A stretch of 64,000 nt of DNA, taken from Burkholderiales bacterium. Lineage in GTDB: Bacteria; Pseudomonadota; Gammaproteobacteria; Burkholderiales; Casimicrobiaceae. The notes beneath the pieces are model-generated. The model had not been told where the DNA came from. It searched no databases and saw only the letters and a program-made list of their open reading frames with translations. The position numbers were made by a program, and so were the translations under genes. The DNA is taken from assembly GCA_020851235.1 (NCBI GenBank), contig JADZDD010000013.1, positions 1-64,000 of the forward strand, written 5' to 3'. Positions 37,490 through 46,771 of the stretch are shown piece after piece (the stretch's first letter is position 1; each line of letters begins with the position of its first letter).

Positions 37490-38277
37490 GCGCGCCGGCG
37501 CCGCATCCGGACCCGTTTCCCGCGCACTGGGCCGCACGGGGCTTGAAGCTCCTCGTCGTTGCCTACGCGCTGTATGCCGCGTCGACGCTCGACCTCACCT
37601 GGACGCGCTTTGTCTCGGGGCTCGACCATGGAGCGGCCTTCATCGCGCGCATGTTCCCGCCGCAAACCGCACCGGACAAGCTGCAACTGCTCTACGAGGG
37701 AACGCTCGAGAGCCTGCAGATCGCGATCCTCGCCACGTTCTTCGGCGTCGCGCTGTCGCTGCCGCTCGGCTTCCTCGCCGCACGCAACCTCATGCCGCGG
37801 GCGGTGTGCTGGGCGGCGCGCGGGGCCATCGCGCTGTGCCGCTCGCTGCACCCGGTCATCGTCGCCATCCTCTTCGTCAAGGCGGTGGGCTTCGGCGCAC
37901 TCGCCGGTGCGCTCGCGCTCGTTGTCGCCTCGCTCGGCTTCATCTCGAAGCTCTTCAGCGAGGCGATCGAGGACATCGACATGAAGCCGGTGGAGGCAGC
38001 GCGGGCCGCGGGCGGCTCGTTCCTCGGCGTGACGATCATGGCGGTGATCCCGCAGGTCGCCGCGCGCTTCATCGGCTTCTCCTCGTACCAGTTCGATTCC
38101 AACCTGCGCAATTCGACGATGGTCGGCATCGTCGGCGGCGGCGGCATCGGCGCGCCGCTGTTCACGGCGTACCAGCGCTTCGATTACGACTTCGTGCTGA
38201 CGATCCTCATCACGGTGATCGCCCTCGTCCTGGCCACCGAAGCGCTGACCGGCCGGCTGCGCCGGCTCTTCCAATGA
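37477..38277 (+). CDS. phnE: Phosphonate/phosphite ABC transporter permease 1
   Basis: An inner-membrane permease of 266 residues with about six helices. PhnE features: [53 protein letters not shown], and the ATPase-contact loop [30 protein letters not shown]. The ATG at 37477 overlaps phnC by 13 bases; a GTG at 37486 would give a 4-base GTGA overlap and is equally possible. The 3' end is coupled to the second permease by ATGA. Confidence 0.92.
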   Translation: MAAVSAPAPHPDPFPAHWAARGLKLLVVAYALYAASTLDLTWTRFVSGLDHGAAFIARMFPPQTAPDKLQLLYEGTLESLQIAILATFFGVALSLPLGFLAARNLMPRAVCWAARGAIALCRSLHPVIVAILFVKAVGFGALAGALALVVASLGFISKLFSEAIEDIDMKPVEAARAAGGSFLGVTIMAVIPQVAARFIGFSSYQFDSNLRNSTMVGIVGGGGIGAPLFTAYQRFDYDFVLTILITVIALVLATEALTGRLRRLFQ

Positions 38278-39086
38278 CCGCGGCCGCCACGACCCCTCCG
38301 CCGCCACGCTGGGTTCGCTTCACGCCGCTGCAGCGGGTCGGCCGCTTCGCCGCCTACCTCATCACCGTCGCCGCGGTCGTCTGGTCGATGAAGACGATCG
38401 AGATCATTCCCGAGTTTCTCTACGATGCGCCCGAGCAGACGCTCGACCTGTTCCAGCGCATGTGGCCCTTCGACTGGTCGTACTATCCCAAGGCCATCCA
38501 CGCGGCGCTGATCGAGACCTTCCACATCGCCACCCTCGGCACGCTCCTCTCGCTCGCCGTCGCCGTTCCCTTCGCCGTCCTCGGCGCACGCAACGTCACG
38601 CCGGTGCCCGTGCTGAACGGCCTCGCGAAGTTCGTCTTCGTCGCGTCGCGCTCGGTGAACTCGCTCATCTGGGCGCTGCTCTTCGTCGCCATCCTCGGTC
38701 CGGGTGCGCTCGCCGGCACGCTCGCCATCGCCTGCCGCTCGATCGGCTTCGTCGGCAAGCTCCTGTCCGAAGCGCTCGAGGAGGCGCGCCCCGGCCCGAT
38801 CGAAGCGCTCACCGCCCTCGGCGCGCCTGCGGGACACCTCCTGCTCAAGGGTTACTGGCCGCAGATCGAACCGGCCTTCTGGTCGGTGACGCTGCTGCGC
38901 TGGGATATCAACATCCGCGAGTCGTCGGTGCTCGGACTCGTCGGCGCCGGCGGCATCGGCGTCGCGCTCGATGCGGCGCTGTCCAACCTGTACTGGGATC
39001 AGGCCGGCCTCATCCTCGCCATCATCCTCGCCGTGGTGCTTGCCGTCGAAGTGCTGACCTCGGCCATCCGCCGGCGCATCATGTAA
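38274..39086 (+). CDS. phnE: Phosphonate/phosphite ABC transporter permease 2
   Basis: The second PhnE-type permease, 270 residues. It has TFHIATLGTLLSLAVAVPFAVLGARNV, RSVNSLIWALLFVAILGPG, and the coupling loop EEARPGPIEALTALGAPAG. Two non-identical permeases suggest a heterodimeric channel. Start and stop are clear (ATGA overlap at 38274; stop at 39084-39086). A GC hairpin follows and separates it from the convergent dehydrogenase gene. Confidence 0.92.
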   Translation: MTAAATTPPPPRWVRFTPLQRVGRFAAYLITVAAVVWSMKTIEIIPEFLYDAPEQTLDLFQRMWPFDWSYYPKAIHAALIETFHIATLGTLLSLAVAVPFAVLGARNVTPVPVLNGLAKFVFVASRSVNSLIWALLFVAILGPGALAGTLAIACRSIGFVGKLLSEALEEARPGPIEALTALGAPAGHLLLKGYWPQIEPAFWSVTLLRWDINIRESSVLGLVGAGGIGVALDAALSNLYWDQAGLILAIILAVVLAVEVLTSAIRRRIM

Positions 39087-39108
39087 GACGGTGGGACGAA
39101 GGCGGGTA

Positions 39109-39131
39109 CCGCGCGCGGCTACGCCGCGCGG
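39109..39131. terminator. Bidirectional hairpin between phnE and the 3-hydroxyacyl-CoA dehydrogenase
   Basis: CCGCGCG (39109-39115) pairs with CGCGCGG (39125-39131) around nine bases. It overlaps the last codons of the convergent dehydrogenase gene. No T tract. Confidence 0.45.
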
Positions 39132-40093
39132 CCCGCTTCGAGCGGCACCGCAAGGAAGTCCGGGGCGCGATACGCGGGATCCGGATACCGGTAGAAGCCC
39201 TCGCCGCCCAGCATGCCCTGGAGACCGCGATCGAGGAAGCGCTCCTTCAGATACGCGGCGTTGCGCAGCATCTGCTCGTCGTTGCGCAGGGCGCCCCAGT
39301 ACGCCGAGATGTCGTACGCCGTCTTCATGCCTACGGCGTCGATGATGCCGCAGGGCCCCATCGTGCAGCCCCGGTTGGCGATCATGTACGTGCGGTCGAC
39401 GTCCTCGGGAGTGGCAATGCCGTCGACCACGAGCCCGAGGCTCGCGGTCAGCAACGGCACCAGCCAGCTGTTGAGCACGTAGCCGTTGTGCTCCTTGCGC
39501 ACCGCGATCGGAACCTGGCCGATCTCGGTGGCAAAGCGCGTCACGGTCGCGAGCGTGGCAGGCGACGTCCCCGCGTGCCCCATCACCTCGACGACGTTCA
39601 TGATCCAGATGAGGTTGGCGAAGTGCAGCGCGCAGTACTGCTCGGGACGCCCCGTCGCCGCGGCAAAGTCGCTCGGCAGGAGGGTCGACGAGTTGGTCGC
39701 GACCCGCGTGTGCGCCGGCAGCAATGCTGCCATCTGTCGGTAGACGTCGGTCTTGATCGACGGCACCTCGGGCACGCATTCGATGACGAGGTCGGCACGC
39801 GCGACGGCGGTTCGCAGATCATCCGTGCGACTGATCCGTGCGCGCGTCGCGTCGATATCGGCCGGGGTCGCGTGAAGATCGTTGCGGTAGATCCCGGCGT
39901 AGCTCGCATGCGCTGCCGCGAGCTTGTCGAGCGCGTCCGGGAACGGGTCGTAGACGACGACGGTCTTGCCCTTGAACGCGCTGTGCCAGGCGATCTGGCC
40001 ACCGAGCACGCCGGCGCCGAGTACGGTCAGATGGTCGACGCCGCTTCGGGACGCGGCCGTCACGGCGCGGGAATCGTCGGGAATGGATGGCAT
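39119..40093 (-). CDS. 3-hydroxyacyl-CoA dehydrogenase family protein
   Basis: A 324-residue NAD-dependent dehydrogenase. The Rossmann motif LTVLGAGVLGGQIAWHSA is at residues 22-39, the HADH-type ECVPEVPSIKTDVYRQM follows, and the catalytic His-Glu region is seen as HFANLIWIMNVVEVMGH. The C-terminal half is the usual helical dimerisation domain (GYVLNSWLVPLL, GPCGIIDAVGMKTAYD). It could act on 3-hydroxyacyl-CoA or on a free hydroxyacid (carnitine-dehydrogenase-like). It lies 95 bases after the aldehyde dehydrogenase on the same strand and may be co-transcribed from the operator at 41730. Confidence 0.87.
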   Translation of the reverse strand: MPSIPDDSRAVTAASRSGVDHLTVLGAGVLGGQIAWHSAFKGKTVVVYDPFPDALDKLAAAHASYAGIYRNDLHATPADIDATRARISRTDDLRTAVARADLVIECVPEVPSIKTDVYRQMAALLPAHTRVATNSSTLLPSDFAAATGRPEQYCALHFANLIWIMNVVEVMGHAGTSPATLATVTRFATEIGQVPIAVRKEHNGYVLNSWLVPLLTASLGLVVDGIATPEDVDRTYMIANRGCTMGPCGIIDAVGMKTAYDISAYWGALRNDEQMLRNAAYLKERFLDRGLQGMLGGEGFYRYPDPAYRAPDFLAVPLEAGRAA

Positions 40094-40188
40094 GCGAGCA
40101 AATCTCCGGGGTGGGGTCGATGGTGGGCGTTGTGTTACGCGGGCTGCGCAAGGTACTCGCGGGGAGCGCGCGCCCTCGGCGTCATGGC

Positions 40189-41628
40189 TTACGCCGATGC
40201 CGGCGCGTGATAGCCCATGATCGCCTTGGTCTCCAGATAGTCGTCGAAGCCGAAGGCGCCCCACTCGCGACCGTTGCCCGACTGCTTGTAGCCGCCGAAC
40301 GGCGCATTGAAGTCGAGACCCGCGCCATTCAAGTGCACGTTGCCGGTACGAAGCTGCGCGGCCACCCGGCGCGCCCGCTCGAGATCGCTCGAGGTGACGT
40401 AGCCCGACAGTCCGTAGACCGTATCGTTGGCGATGCGGATCGCGTCGGCCTCGTCGCGATAGGGAAGGATCGCCAGCACCGGGCCGAAAATCTCCTCGCG
40501 TGCGATCCGCATGTCGTTGCGCACGTTGGCAAATACCGTCGGCTTGACGAAGTAGCCGCGAGCAAGCCCGTCCGGCCGGCCCGGCCCGCCGCAGACGAGC
40601 TCGGCGCCTTCGTCGATGCCCGCCTGGATCATGCCCTGGATCTTGTCGAACTGCGTCTTCGAAGCGACAGGCCCCATCGTCGTTTCTTGCGCGTCGGGAT
40701 CCCCGGGGCGCATCGCGGCCACCGTCGCGCGTGCGATCCCGACGACGTCGGCCATGCGCGACGCCGGCACCAGCATCCGCGTCGGTGCGTTGCAGCTCTG
40801 GCCGCTGTTGAGGAAGCATAGCGCGATGTCGCGTGCCACCGCGGACGCGAAGTCCGCATCGTCGAGCATGATGTTGGCGGACTTGCCGCCAAGCTCCTGG
40901 CATACGCGCTTGACGCTGTCGGCCGCGTTGATCGCCACCTGGACGCCGGCGCGCGTCGACCCGGTGAACGACACCATGTCCACGTCGGGATGGCGGGCCA
41001 GCGCCACGCCAACGCCCGGTCCGTCGCCGTTGACGAGGTTGAACACGCCCGCGGGAACGCCGGCATCGTGGATCACCTGCGCGAGCAGGCACGCATCGAG
41101 CGGGGCGACCTCACTGGGTTTGAGCACCACCGTGCAACCCGTGGCCAGTGCCGGCGCGACCTTGCATCCGACCTGGTTGCCCGGCCAGTTCCATGGCGTG
41201 ATGAGCGCGCACACGCCGACCGGCTCGTGGACGACGCGCGTGGTGCCGAGGTCCGCCTGAAAGCTGAACTGCTTCAGCGCCTCGATCGCCGTCTGGAAGT
41301 GGACGACGAGCATCGCGGCCTGGGCGTCGATGGCGAGTTGTTTCGGCGCCCCCATCTCCGCGCTGATCGCCTGCGCGAACTCACCATAGCGCGCCTTGAT
41401 CCCGTCCACGATGCGCTCGAGGAGTGCAATGCGCTCCTCGCGGGAGGTACGCGACCAGGCGGGGAAGGCACGGCGCGCCGCCGCCACGGCGCGGTCGACG
41501 TCGGCCGCGGATCCCAGGGAAATGCGGGCGATGGCCTCTTCGGTGGCTGGATTGACGACGTCGAGCGTACGCGGCTCGACGGGGTCGACCCAGGCGCCGT
41601 CGATGTAGAACTGTTCCGTGTGCTGCAT
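40189..41628 (-). CDS. Aldehyde dehydrogenase
   Basis: An NAD(P)-dependent aldehyde dehydrogenase of 479 residues. It has PWNWPGNQ near residue 155, LKPSEVAPLDA, FTGSTRAG, the general base in ELGGKSANI (Glu about 250) and the catalytic Cys in NSGQSCNAPTR (about 285), then EEIFGPVLAI. The ATG at 41628 follows GGAG closely. The gene lies behind a C6-N7-G6 operator-like repeat at 41730-41748. It probably oxidises a fatty or other hydrophobic aldehyde produced by the alcohol dehydrogenase of this island; the substrate is inferred from context only. Confidence 0.93.
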   Translation of the reverse strand: MQHTEQFYIDGAWVDPVEPRTLDVVNPATEEAIARISLGSAADVDRAVAAARRAFPAWSRTSREERIALLERIVDGIKARYGEFAQAISAEMGAPKQLAIDAQAAMLVVHFQTAIEALKQFSFQADLGTTRVVHEPVGVCALITPWNWPGNQVGCKVAPALATGCTVVLKPSEVAPLDACLLAQVIHDAGVPAGVFNLVNGDGPGVGVALARHPDVDMVSFTGSTRAGVQVAINAADSVKRVCQELGGKSANIMLDDADFASAVARDIALCFLNSGQSCNAPTRMLVPASRMADVVGIARATVAAMRPGDPDAQETTMGPVASKTQFDKIQGMIQAGIDEGAELVCGGPGRPDGLARGYFVKPTVFANVRNDMRIAREEIFGPVLAILPYRDEADAIRIANDTVYGLSGYVTSSDLERARRVAAQLRTGNVHLNGAGLDFNAPFGGYKQSGNGREWGAFGFDDYLETKAIMGYHAPASA

Positions 41629-41703
41629 GGAGGATCTCCGCTGATGATTTAAGGGGCCTCGCGCGAGGCGATCGACCGCCGGCTTCGCGTCGGCACGGCA
41701 TCG

Positions 41704-41748
41704 ATGATGTGACCCCGAGCGCACGGCGTCCCCCCTCGGCACGGGGGG
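41704..41748 (-). promoter_or_regulatory. C6-N7-G6 operator and promoter of the aldehyde dehydrogenase gene
   Basis: CCCCCC at 41730-41735 and GGGGGG at 41743-41748 form a perfect inverted repeat with a 7-base gap (TCGGCAC on the plus strand). Read on the minus strand, 17 bases after the G run stands TCACATCAT (41712-41704), the weakest -10 match of the five sites of this type. Could also act as a terminator for the preceding wax ester synthase gene. Confidence 0.55.
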
Positions 41749-41773
41749 CCTCCGAGGCGACGTGGCTCGTGCG

Positions 41774-43192
41774 CTACGCGCGACCGGAAGGCGTCTTCGC
41801 GGCCGCGGGCAGCGCGGCACGTGCCGGCGCCGCGGCGCGCAACGCGCTGAACGCCTTGCCCGTCGCGAGCGCGAGCCGGTCGAGGTCCGGCAGCGCGGCA
41901 CCGTTGGCGACGAAACCGAAGTCCATCGACTCCCCGCACGACAGGAGTGTCACGTTGAGCCCGATGCCGACGCCGAGCGCGGACATGGGGTACATCGCGG
42001 CCAGGCGCGCGCCGCGCAGGTACAGCTGCGTACGAGGACCGGGAACGTTCGACAGCACGAGGTTGGCGATCGGCAGCGATGCGCGCGCGCCGACGAGGCT
42101 CGCCGCCTCGCCCAGGCCGAATGCGAGCATCGCGTAGAGCATCGCGGCGTCCCCCGGCAACGCCCGCAGGTCGACCTTGGCTGCCTTGGTCGCGTCGATG
42201 ACACGGCGCATGCGCGCGACGACGTCCATGTCGGGGTCGCCCAAGGCGACGAACATGACCGTCGCCTTGGTCGTCGCCTCGGTGTCGCCTGCCGCACGCA
42301 GCGACAACGGGCACATTGCGACCAGCGGCCGCGCCGGGGGCTGCCCCAGCGCCGCGAGATACTCGCGCAGACCCGCATCGACGATCGTCGCCGCGACGTC
42401 GTTGAGCGTTCCGCCGTAGGCCTTGCCGACCGCACGCATGTCGGCGATCGGCAGCGAAAGCGTCGCCACGGAGCGGTCCTTCTCGATGCGGGCATTGAGC
42501 GGCCCGCGCGGACCGACGAAAGGGACGCTGCCCCCGGAGCGCTTGCCGGCGAGGCGCTCGGCGCCGGTGCGCAGCAAGCCCACGTACAGATCCTTGGCGG
42601 CGAGCGTCTGCCGCGTCACGAGTGTCTTGAGCGCCCGCAGCGCAGCGCTGCGCCCGCGCGTCGCCGCGGCGCGCGAGGGGTCCATGGCGACCGCGAAGAA
42701 CGGCTCCACCTTGCGCGCCGCGGGATCGGCGGACAGGCTCGCCACGATTCGGGCGACGGCCGACTGGCCGTCGACCATCGCGTGATGGATCTGGAAATAC
42801 ATCGCGAAGCCACCCGCGGCGAGGCCTTCGATGAGGAACAGGCGAAAGCACGGTTGGCTGCGGTCGAGGACTTCCCGGTGCAGACTGGCGATCTTCGCGA
42901 GGAGCTGGCGCTGTCCCCCGGGCTTGCGCAACACGAGATGCTGCACGTGATAGGCCATGTCGAGCGCGCTCGCCCGCTTCCACCGTGGCGCGTGGGTGAG
43001 ACCGGTGTCGAGGATGAGGTTGAACGGCGGCTCGGCGACCGCCTTGCGGTAGTCGGCCGCGAGATCGGCGACGAAGGTTCGGCCGGCCCGACGCGGCCGA
43101 TCGAAGAGCATCAGCGCCCCAACGTGCTTCGGATCGTCGCGCGACTCGAGCAGGAAGAACAGGAGGTCGACCAACGGAATCGGCTTCGTCAT
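41774..43192 (-). CDS. Wax ester synthase / diacylglycerol acyltransferase (WS/DGAT)
   Basis: A bifunctional acyltransferase of 472 residues that esterifies fatty alcohols or diacylglycerol with acyl-CoA for storage lipid. The active-site motif HHAMVDG is at residues 136-142, in the family context YFQIHHAMVDGQS. The C-terminal WES domain has LVLSNVPGPRTQLYLRGARL and LNVTLLSCGESMDFGFVAN. GAGGA precedes the ATG at 43192; an in-frame ATG at 43207 is less likely. It is transcribed divergently from the DUF1302 operon, behind its own G/C repeat. Confidence 0.92.
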   Translation of the reverse strand: MTKPIPLVDLLFFLLESRDDPKHVGALMLFDRPRRAGRTFVADLAADYRKAVAEPPFNLILDTGLTHAPRWKRASALDMAYHVQHLVLRKPGGQRQLLAKIASLHREVLDRSQPCFRLFLIEGLAAGGFAMYFQIHHAMVDGQSAVARIVASLSADPAARKVEPFFAVAMDPSRAAATRGRSAALRALKTLVTRQTLAAKDLYVGLLRTGAERLAGKRSGGSVPFVGPRGPLNARIEKDRSVATLSLPIADMRAVGKAYGGTLNDVAATIVDAGLREYLAALGQPPARPLVAMCPLSLRAAGDTEATTKATVMFVALGDPDMDVVARMRRVIDATKAAKVDLRALPGDAAMLYAMLAFGLGEAASLVGARASLPIANLVLSNVPGPRTQLYLRGARLAAMYPMSALGVGIGLNVTLLSCGESMDFGFVANGAALPDLDRLALATGKAFSALRAAAPARAALPAAAKTPSGRA

Positions 43193-43248
43193 GGATATCC
43201 TCGTCATTTGCGCCACCGCGGTCCGGGCCCGGACCACCGAAGCGGTGG

Positions 43249-43299
43249 AGCTTAGGACGTGCGATGGCAAGGCGCCCCCCCTGCTTGGAAGGGGGCGCC
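43249..43299 (-). promoter_or_regulatory. G/C inverted-repeat operator and promoter of the wax ester synthase gene
   Basis: GGCGCCCCC (43271-43279) and GGGGGCGCC (43291-43299) form a perfect 9-bp dyad. On the minus strand the run of seven Gs ends at 43275, and exactly 17 bases later comes TCCTAAGCT (43257-43249), the same element and spacing as at the divergent DUF1302 promoter. Confidence 0.65.
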
Positions 43300-43324
43300 T
43301 GCCCATGGCCCGACGCACCACGAA

Positions 43325-43395
43325 GCCCCCCCAGCGTCCCACCACGGATCCCACTCGGTTAGGGGGGGGCATTCCGGGCCGCTCGATCCTAGAGT
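43325..43395 (+). promoter_or_regulatory. G-run operator and promoter of the DUF1302 operon
   Basis: CCCAC-TCGGTTA-G8 (the G run is 43362-43369) is an imperfect version of the C6-N7-G6 repeat. TCCTAGAGT follows after exactly 17 bases (43387-43395), 38 bases before the ATG at 43434. A second C7 run (43326-43332) could also pair with the G run. Confidence 0.62.
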
Positions 43396-43433
43396 GCGAC
43401 CCTGCACGTACCCGATCGCCACTGGAGAGTCCC

Positions 43434-45302
43434 ATGCCGCTGACCGTCCGCTTCGCCTCGCCGACACCGCGCACGTTGCGCCAGTCCCTGCTCTGCGCCG
43501 CCTTGGGCGCCGTCTTCGCCGCTCCCGCGATGGCGTTCGAGATCCCCGAGGTTCATCCGGATCTCGTGATGCGCTGGGACAACACGATCCGCTACAACCT
43601 CGGCGTTCGCACGCAGTCGCAGGATCCCGCGATCCTCGGCGCCGTGAACAACGACGACGGCGATCGCAACTTCTCCAATGGCTCGCTCGTCGCCAATCGG
43701 TTCGACCTCCTGTCCGAATTCGATGCCGTCTGGCAGAAGAAGTACGGCGTCCGCTTCTCCGCTGCGCTGTGGTGGGATCCGGCGTACAACAGCCTCGACA
43801 ACGGCAACAACGTCACCGCCAACACGCTGGTCGACGGGCTCCCGGTGGCCGGCGCGCTGTCGCCGTACAGCAAGCGCTACGCCAAGGGGCCATCGGCCGA
43901 ATGGCTCGATGCCTTTGCCTTCGCCAACTTCCGGATCGGCGGTGTTCCGGTGAACATCAAGGCGGGGCAACACACGGTGTACTGGGGTGACAGCCTGCTC
44001 CTGGGCGGCGCGCTGCACGGCGTGTCCTACGCGCAGAATTCGCTCGATCTGTGGAAGGGGCTGTCGACACCGGGAGCCGAGGCCAAGGAGCTGTTCCGGC
44101 CGCGCGGCGGCCTCACGCTGCAGGCGCAGCCGACGAAGGACGTGTCGATCGCCGGGCAATGGTTCTACAACTGGCAGGCCGTGCGTTATCCGGAGTCGGG
44201 GAGCTACCTGACCGCGAGCGACGCCCTCAACTTCGGCGGCGATTCGCTGATCCTCGGGCCCAATCCGTTCGCGGCCGCGGTTCCCGGCGCACCCGCGCTC
44301 CTGCGCGCGTGGAACACGAACTCGACGCGGTCGTCGCGCTACAGCGGCAGCTTCAACGACTGGGGCATCTCGGCACGCTGGAGCCCGGAATGGCTCGACG
44401 GCACGCTCGGGCTCTACTACCGCAATGCCACCGACATCCAACCGCAGCTCATGCTCACGCAGGGGTTCGCGGCGGTCGCGGCCGCACCCTGCAGGGGCAT
44501 CGGCGGCATCGTGGTGGCCCCGGGCGCGTGCATCATCAACCCCAAGGTCACGAGCGTGGCCGACCTCACGCAGAAGGGCAAGGTGGGGGAGTACAGCACG
44601 GCCTACGGTGACGACATCCACATCATGGGCATCACGCTGTCGAAGAACATCGGTGGCGTGTCGGTCGGTGCGGAGTTGTCGTATCGCCAGAACATGCCGC
44701 TCATCAGCGATCCGGTGATCGTGCTCCCTGCGCCCCTGGTGGCGACCACCCCGGGCGCGATCGCGACCAGTGCGGTCCCCACGCACGGCACTCCGGGCGC
44801 GCTCGGCGACACGTATCACGGGCTGGTCAACGCCATCTGGACGTCGGCCAACACGCCGTTCTACAACAGTGCGGTGTTCCAGGCCGAGCTCACCTGGATG
44901 CACTGGGCCAAGGTCACGCAGAACGAAGCGGTGTTCAAGGGGCGCGACGGCTACAACGGCATCGATCGCGTCTCGCGCGACTACCTCGGCTTCGGCATCA
45001 ACTTCACGCCGACGTGGTACCAGGTCTTCCCCGGCGCGGACCTGATGGCTCCGCTGTCGTACGCGCGGGGCATCAACGGCAATGCGGCGGTGATGAGCGG
45101 CGGCAACGAGGGCGCTGGCAACTTCGCGGTGGGCTTGGCGCTCGACATCTACGCCAAGTACCGCTTCGATCTCAAGTACACGGGCTACTTCGGCGACTAC
45201 TCGACGAATCCGGTCACCGGCGCAGCGAACGCCTTCAGCGGCGTCACCGCGGCGCTCTCCGATCGCGGCTTCGTCTCGCTCACCTTCAAGACGACATTCT
45301 AG
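43434..45302 (+). CDS. DUF1302 outer-membrane protein
   Basis: An exported 622-residue protein with a signal peptide ending at APAMAFE (about residue 34). The DUF1302 domain follows: VMRWDNTIRYNLGVR, AGQHTVYWGDSLLLGGALHGVSYAQNSLDLWKG, FNDWGISARWSPEWLDGTLGLYYRN. It closes with a beta-strand rich C-terminus ending in Phe (LTFKTTF), as in outer-membrane barrels. DUF1302 proteins are probably porin-like channels for hydrophobic substrates; this is inference. It is the first of four co-directional genes with DUF1329, YCF48-like and RND products. Confidence 0.88.
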   Translation: MPLTVRFASPTPRTLRQSLLCAALGAVFAAPAMAFEIPEVHPDLVMRWDNTIRYNLGVRTQSQDPAILGAVNNDDGDRNFSNGSLVANRFDLLSEFDAVWQKKYGVRFSAALWWDPAYNSLDNGNNVTANTLVDGLPVAGALSPYSKRYAKGPSAEWLDAFAFANFRIGGVPVNIKAGQHTVYWGDSLLLGGALHGVSYAQNSLDLWKGLSTPGAEAKELFRPRGGLTLQAQPTKDVSIAGQWFYNWQAVRYPESGSYLTASDALNFGGDSLILGPNPFAAAVPGAPALLRAWNTNSTRSSRYSGSFNDWGISARWSPEWLDGTLGLYYRNATDIQPQLMLTQGFAAVAAAPCRGIGGIVVAPGACIINPKVTSVADLTQKGKVGEYSTAYGDDIHIMGITLSKNIGGVSVGAELSYRQNMPLISDPVIVLPAPLVATTPGAIATSAVPTHGTPGALGDTYHGLVNAIWTSANTPFYNSAVFQAELTWMHWAKVTQNEAVFKGRDGYNGIDRVSRDYLGFGINFTPTWYQVFPGADLMAPLSYARGINGNAAVMSGGNEGAGNFAVGLALDIYAKYRFDLKYTGYFGDYSTNPVTGAANAFSGVTAALSDRGFVSLTFKTTF

Positions 45303-45317
45303 GAAAGGACACCGATC

Positions 45318-46676
45318 ATGTTGCGCAAGACCCTGATGGCCGTGGCCATCGCATCGTTGGCCACGAATGCCCTCGCCACCGTATCCGCGGACGAGGCAAA
45401 GCAACTCGGCACGACACTCACCGCCGTCGGCGCCGAGAAGGCCGGCAACAAGGATGGGACGATCCCCGAGTACACGGGTGGGCTCACCAAGGCGCCCGCG
45501 GCGTTCAAGGCGGGCTCGGGCGAGCGCCCGGACCCCTTTGCCGGCGAGAAGCCGCGGCTCGTCATCGACGGCAAGAACGTCGGCCAGTACGCCGACAAGC
45601 TCACCGAAGGCACCAAGGAGCTGCTCAAGCGCTACCCGACGATGCGGGTGGACGTCTACCCGACGCATCGCACCGCCGCGGTGCCCAAGTTCGTGCTCGA
45701 CAACACGGCGAAGAACGCCACGGCGGCACGCACCGGCGAGGGTGGCCTGACGCTCGAGAATGCGGTCGCCGGCTATCCGTTTCCGATCCCGAAGACCGGC
45801 AACGAAGTCATGTGGAACCACCTCATGACGTACAAGGGCCTGGGATTCACTGCCAAGTACGACAGCGTCAACGTCGATGCCGCCGGGGTGCCGACACTGG
45901 CCACCTACGGCGAGGCCACCTACGAGTGGCCGATCTACGACAGCAAGAAGACGGGCCCGATCGACACCGCGAAGCCGTTCTGGTACGTGCGCCTCCAGTA
46001 TCTCGGGCCGGCGCGGCGCAACGGCGAAGCGCTTCTCGTGTGGGATACGCTCGATCCGCTCAAGCACGGCCGGCGGGCCTGGCAGTACCTGCCAGGGCAG
46101 CGGCGCGTGAAGCTCGCGCCGGACGTGGCGTACGACACGCCGAATCCCGGCACCGCCGGCGCATCCACCTACGATGACGCTTCGGTGTTCAACGGCGCCA
46201 TGGATCGCTTCGACTTCAAGCTCGTCGGCAAGAAGGAGATGATCGTTCCGTACAGCAACTACCGGCTGACCTACGCCAAGGCGACCGCCGACGTGACCAA
46301 GCCGAACCACCTCAATCCGGACTTCGTGCGCTGGGAGCTGCACCGCGTGTGGGTGGTCGAAGCCACGCTCAAGCCCGGCAAGCGCCACATCTACAGCAAG
46401 CGAGTCTTCTACATCGACGAGGACACGTGGGCGGCACTGGCCTCCGACCAGTACGACGGGCGCGGCCAGCTCTATCGCTCCGGGTTCGCGCATCAGTCGC
46501 AAAGCTACGACGCGATGGCGCCGTGGATCGATACGCTCGCCTACTACGACTTCAGCTCAGGGATCTACAACATCGGCGCCCTGCCGGGTGGCCATTACGG
46601 TGTCCGCTACTTGACCGAGCCCAAGGAGGACACGTTCTGGTCGTCCGAGGAACTCGCCGGGTCGGGCATCCGCTAG
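45318..46676 (+). CDS. DUF1329 periplasmic lipid-handling protein
   Basis: An exported 452-residue protein with a signal peptide (LMAVAIASLATNALA). The DUF1329 family resembles LolA/LolB-like lipid carriers: VSADEAKQLGTTLTAVGAEKAGN at the mature start, NEVMWNHLMTYKG, RRAWQYLPGQRRVKLAPD and ELHRVWVVEATLKPGKRHIYSKRVFYIDEDTW. It lies 15 bases after the DUF1302 gene with AGGAAAGGA as the ribosome site. Together with DUF1302 it probably moves a hydrophobic substrate through the envelope. There is no direct proof of ligand. Confidence 0.9.
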   Translation: MLRKTLMAVAIASLATNALATVSADEAKQLGTTLTAVGAEKAGNKDGTIPEYTGGLTKAPAAFKAGSGERPDPFAGEKPRLVIDGKNVGQYADKLTEGTKELLKRYPTMRVDVYPTHRTAAVPKFVLDNTAKNATAARTGEGGLTLENAVAGYPFPIPKTGNEVMWNHLMTYKGLGFTAKYDSVNVDAAGVPTLATYGEATYEWPIYDSKKTGPIDTAKPFWYVRLQYLGPARRNGEALLVWDTLDPLKHGRRAWQYLPGQRRVKLAPDVAYDTPNPGTAGASTYDDASVFNGAMDRFDFKLVGKKEMIVPYSNYRLTYAKATADVTKPNHLNPDFVRWELHRVWVVEATLKPGKRHIYSKRVFYIDEDTWAALASDQYDGRGQLYRSGFAHQSQSYDAMAPWIDTLAYYDFSSGIYNIGALPGGHYGVRYLTEPKEDTFWSSEELAGSGIR

Positions 46677-46722
46677 CAGGACCGCGCGGCGACATCGTTC
46701 GCCGTGCGTACCGTCTTTCCTC

Positions 46723-46750
46723 ACCCCGGGGCAGCGCCTGGCCTCGGGGT
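46723..46750 (+). other. Intra-operon hairpin between DUF1329 and YCF48-like genes
   Basis: ACCCCG (46723-46728) pairs with CGGGGT (46745-46750), with further GC pairing possible inside. It sits in the 95-base gap and may adjust expression or mRNA stability. No T tract. Confidence 0.4.
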
Positions 46751-46771
46751 CTTCTCCATCGCAGCAAGGGC

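Noticed and set aside
43389-46502. A 1037-residue open frame antisense to the DUF1302 and DUF1329 genes
   Set aside because: It mirrors the codon pattern of two well-supported genes in GC-rich DNA, has Arg/Asp/Val-rich shadow composition and no recognisable domain.
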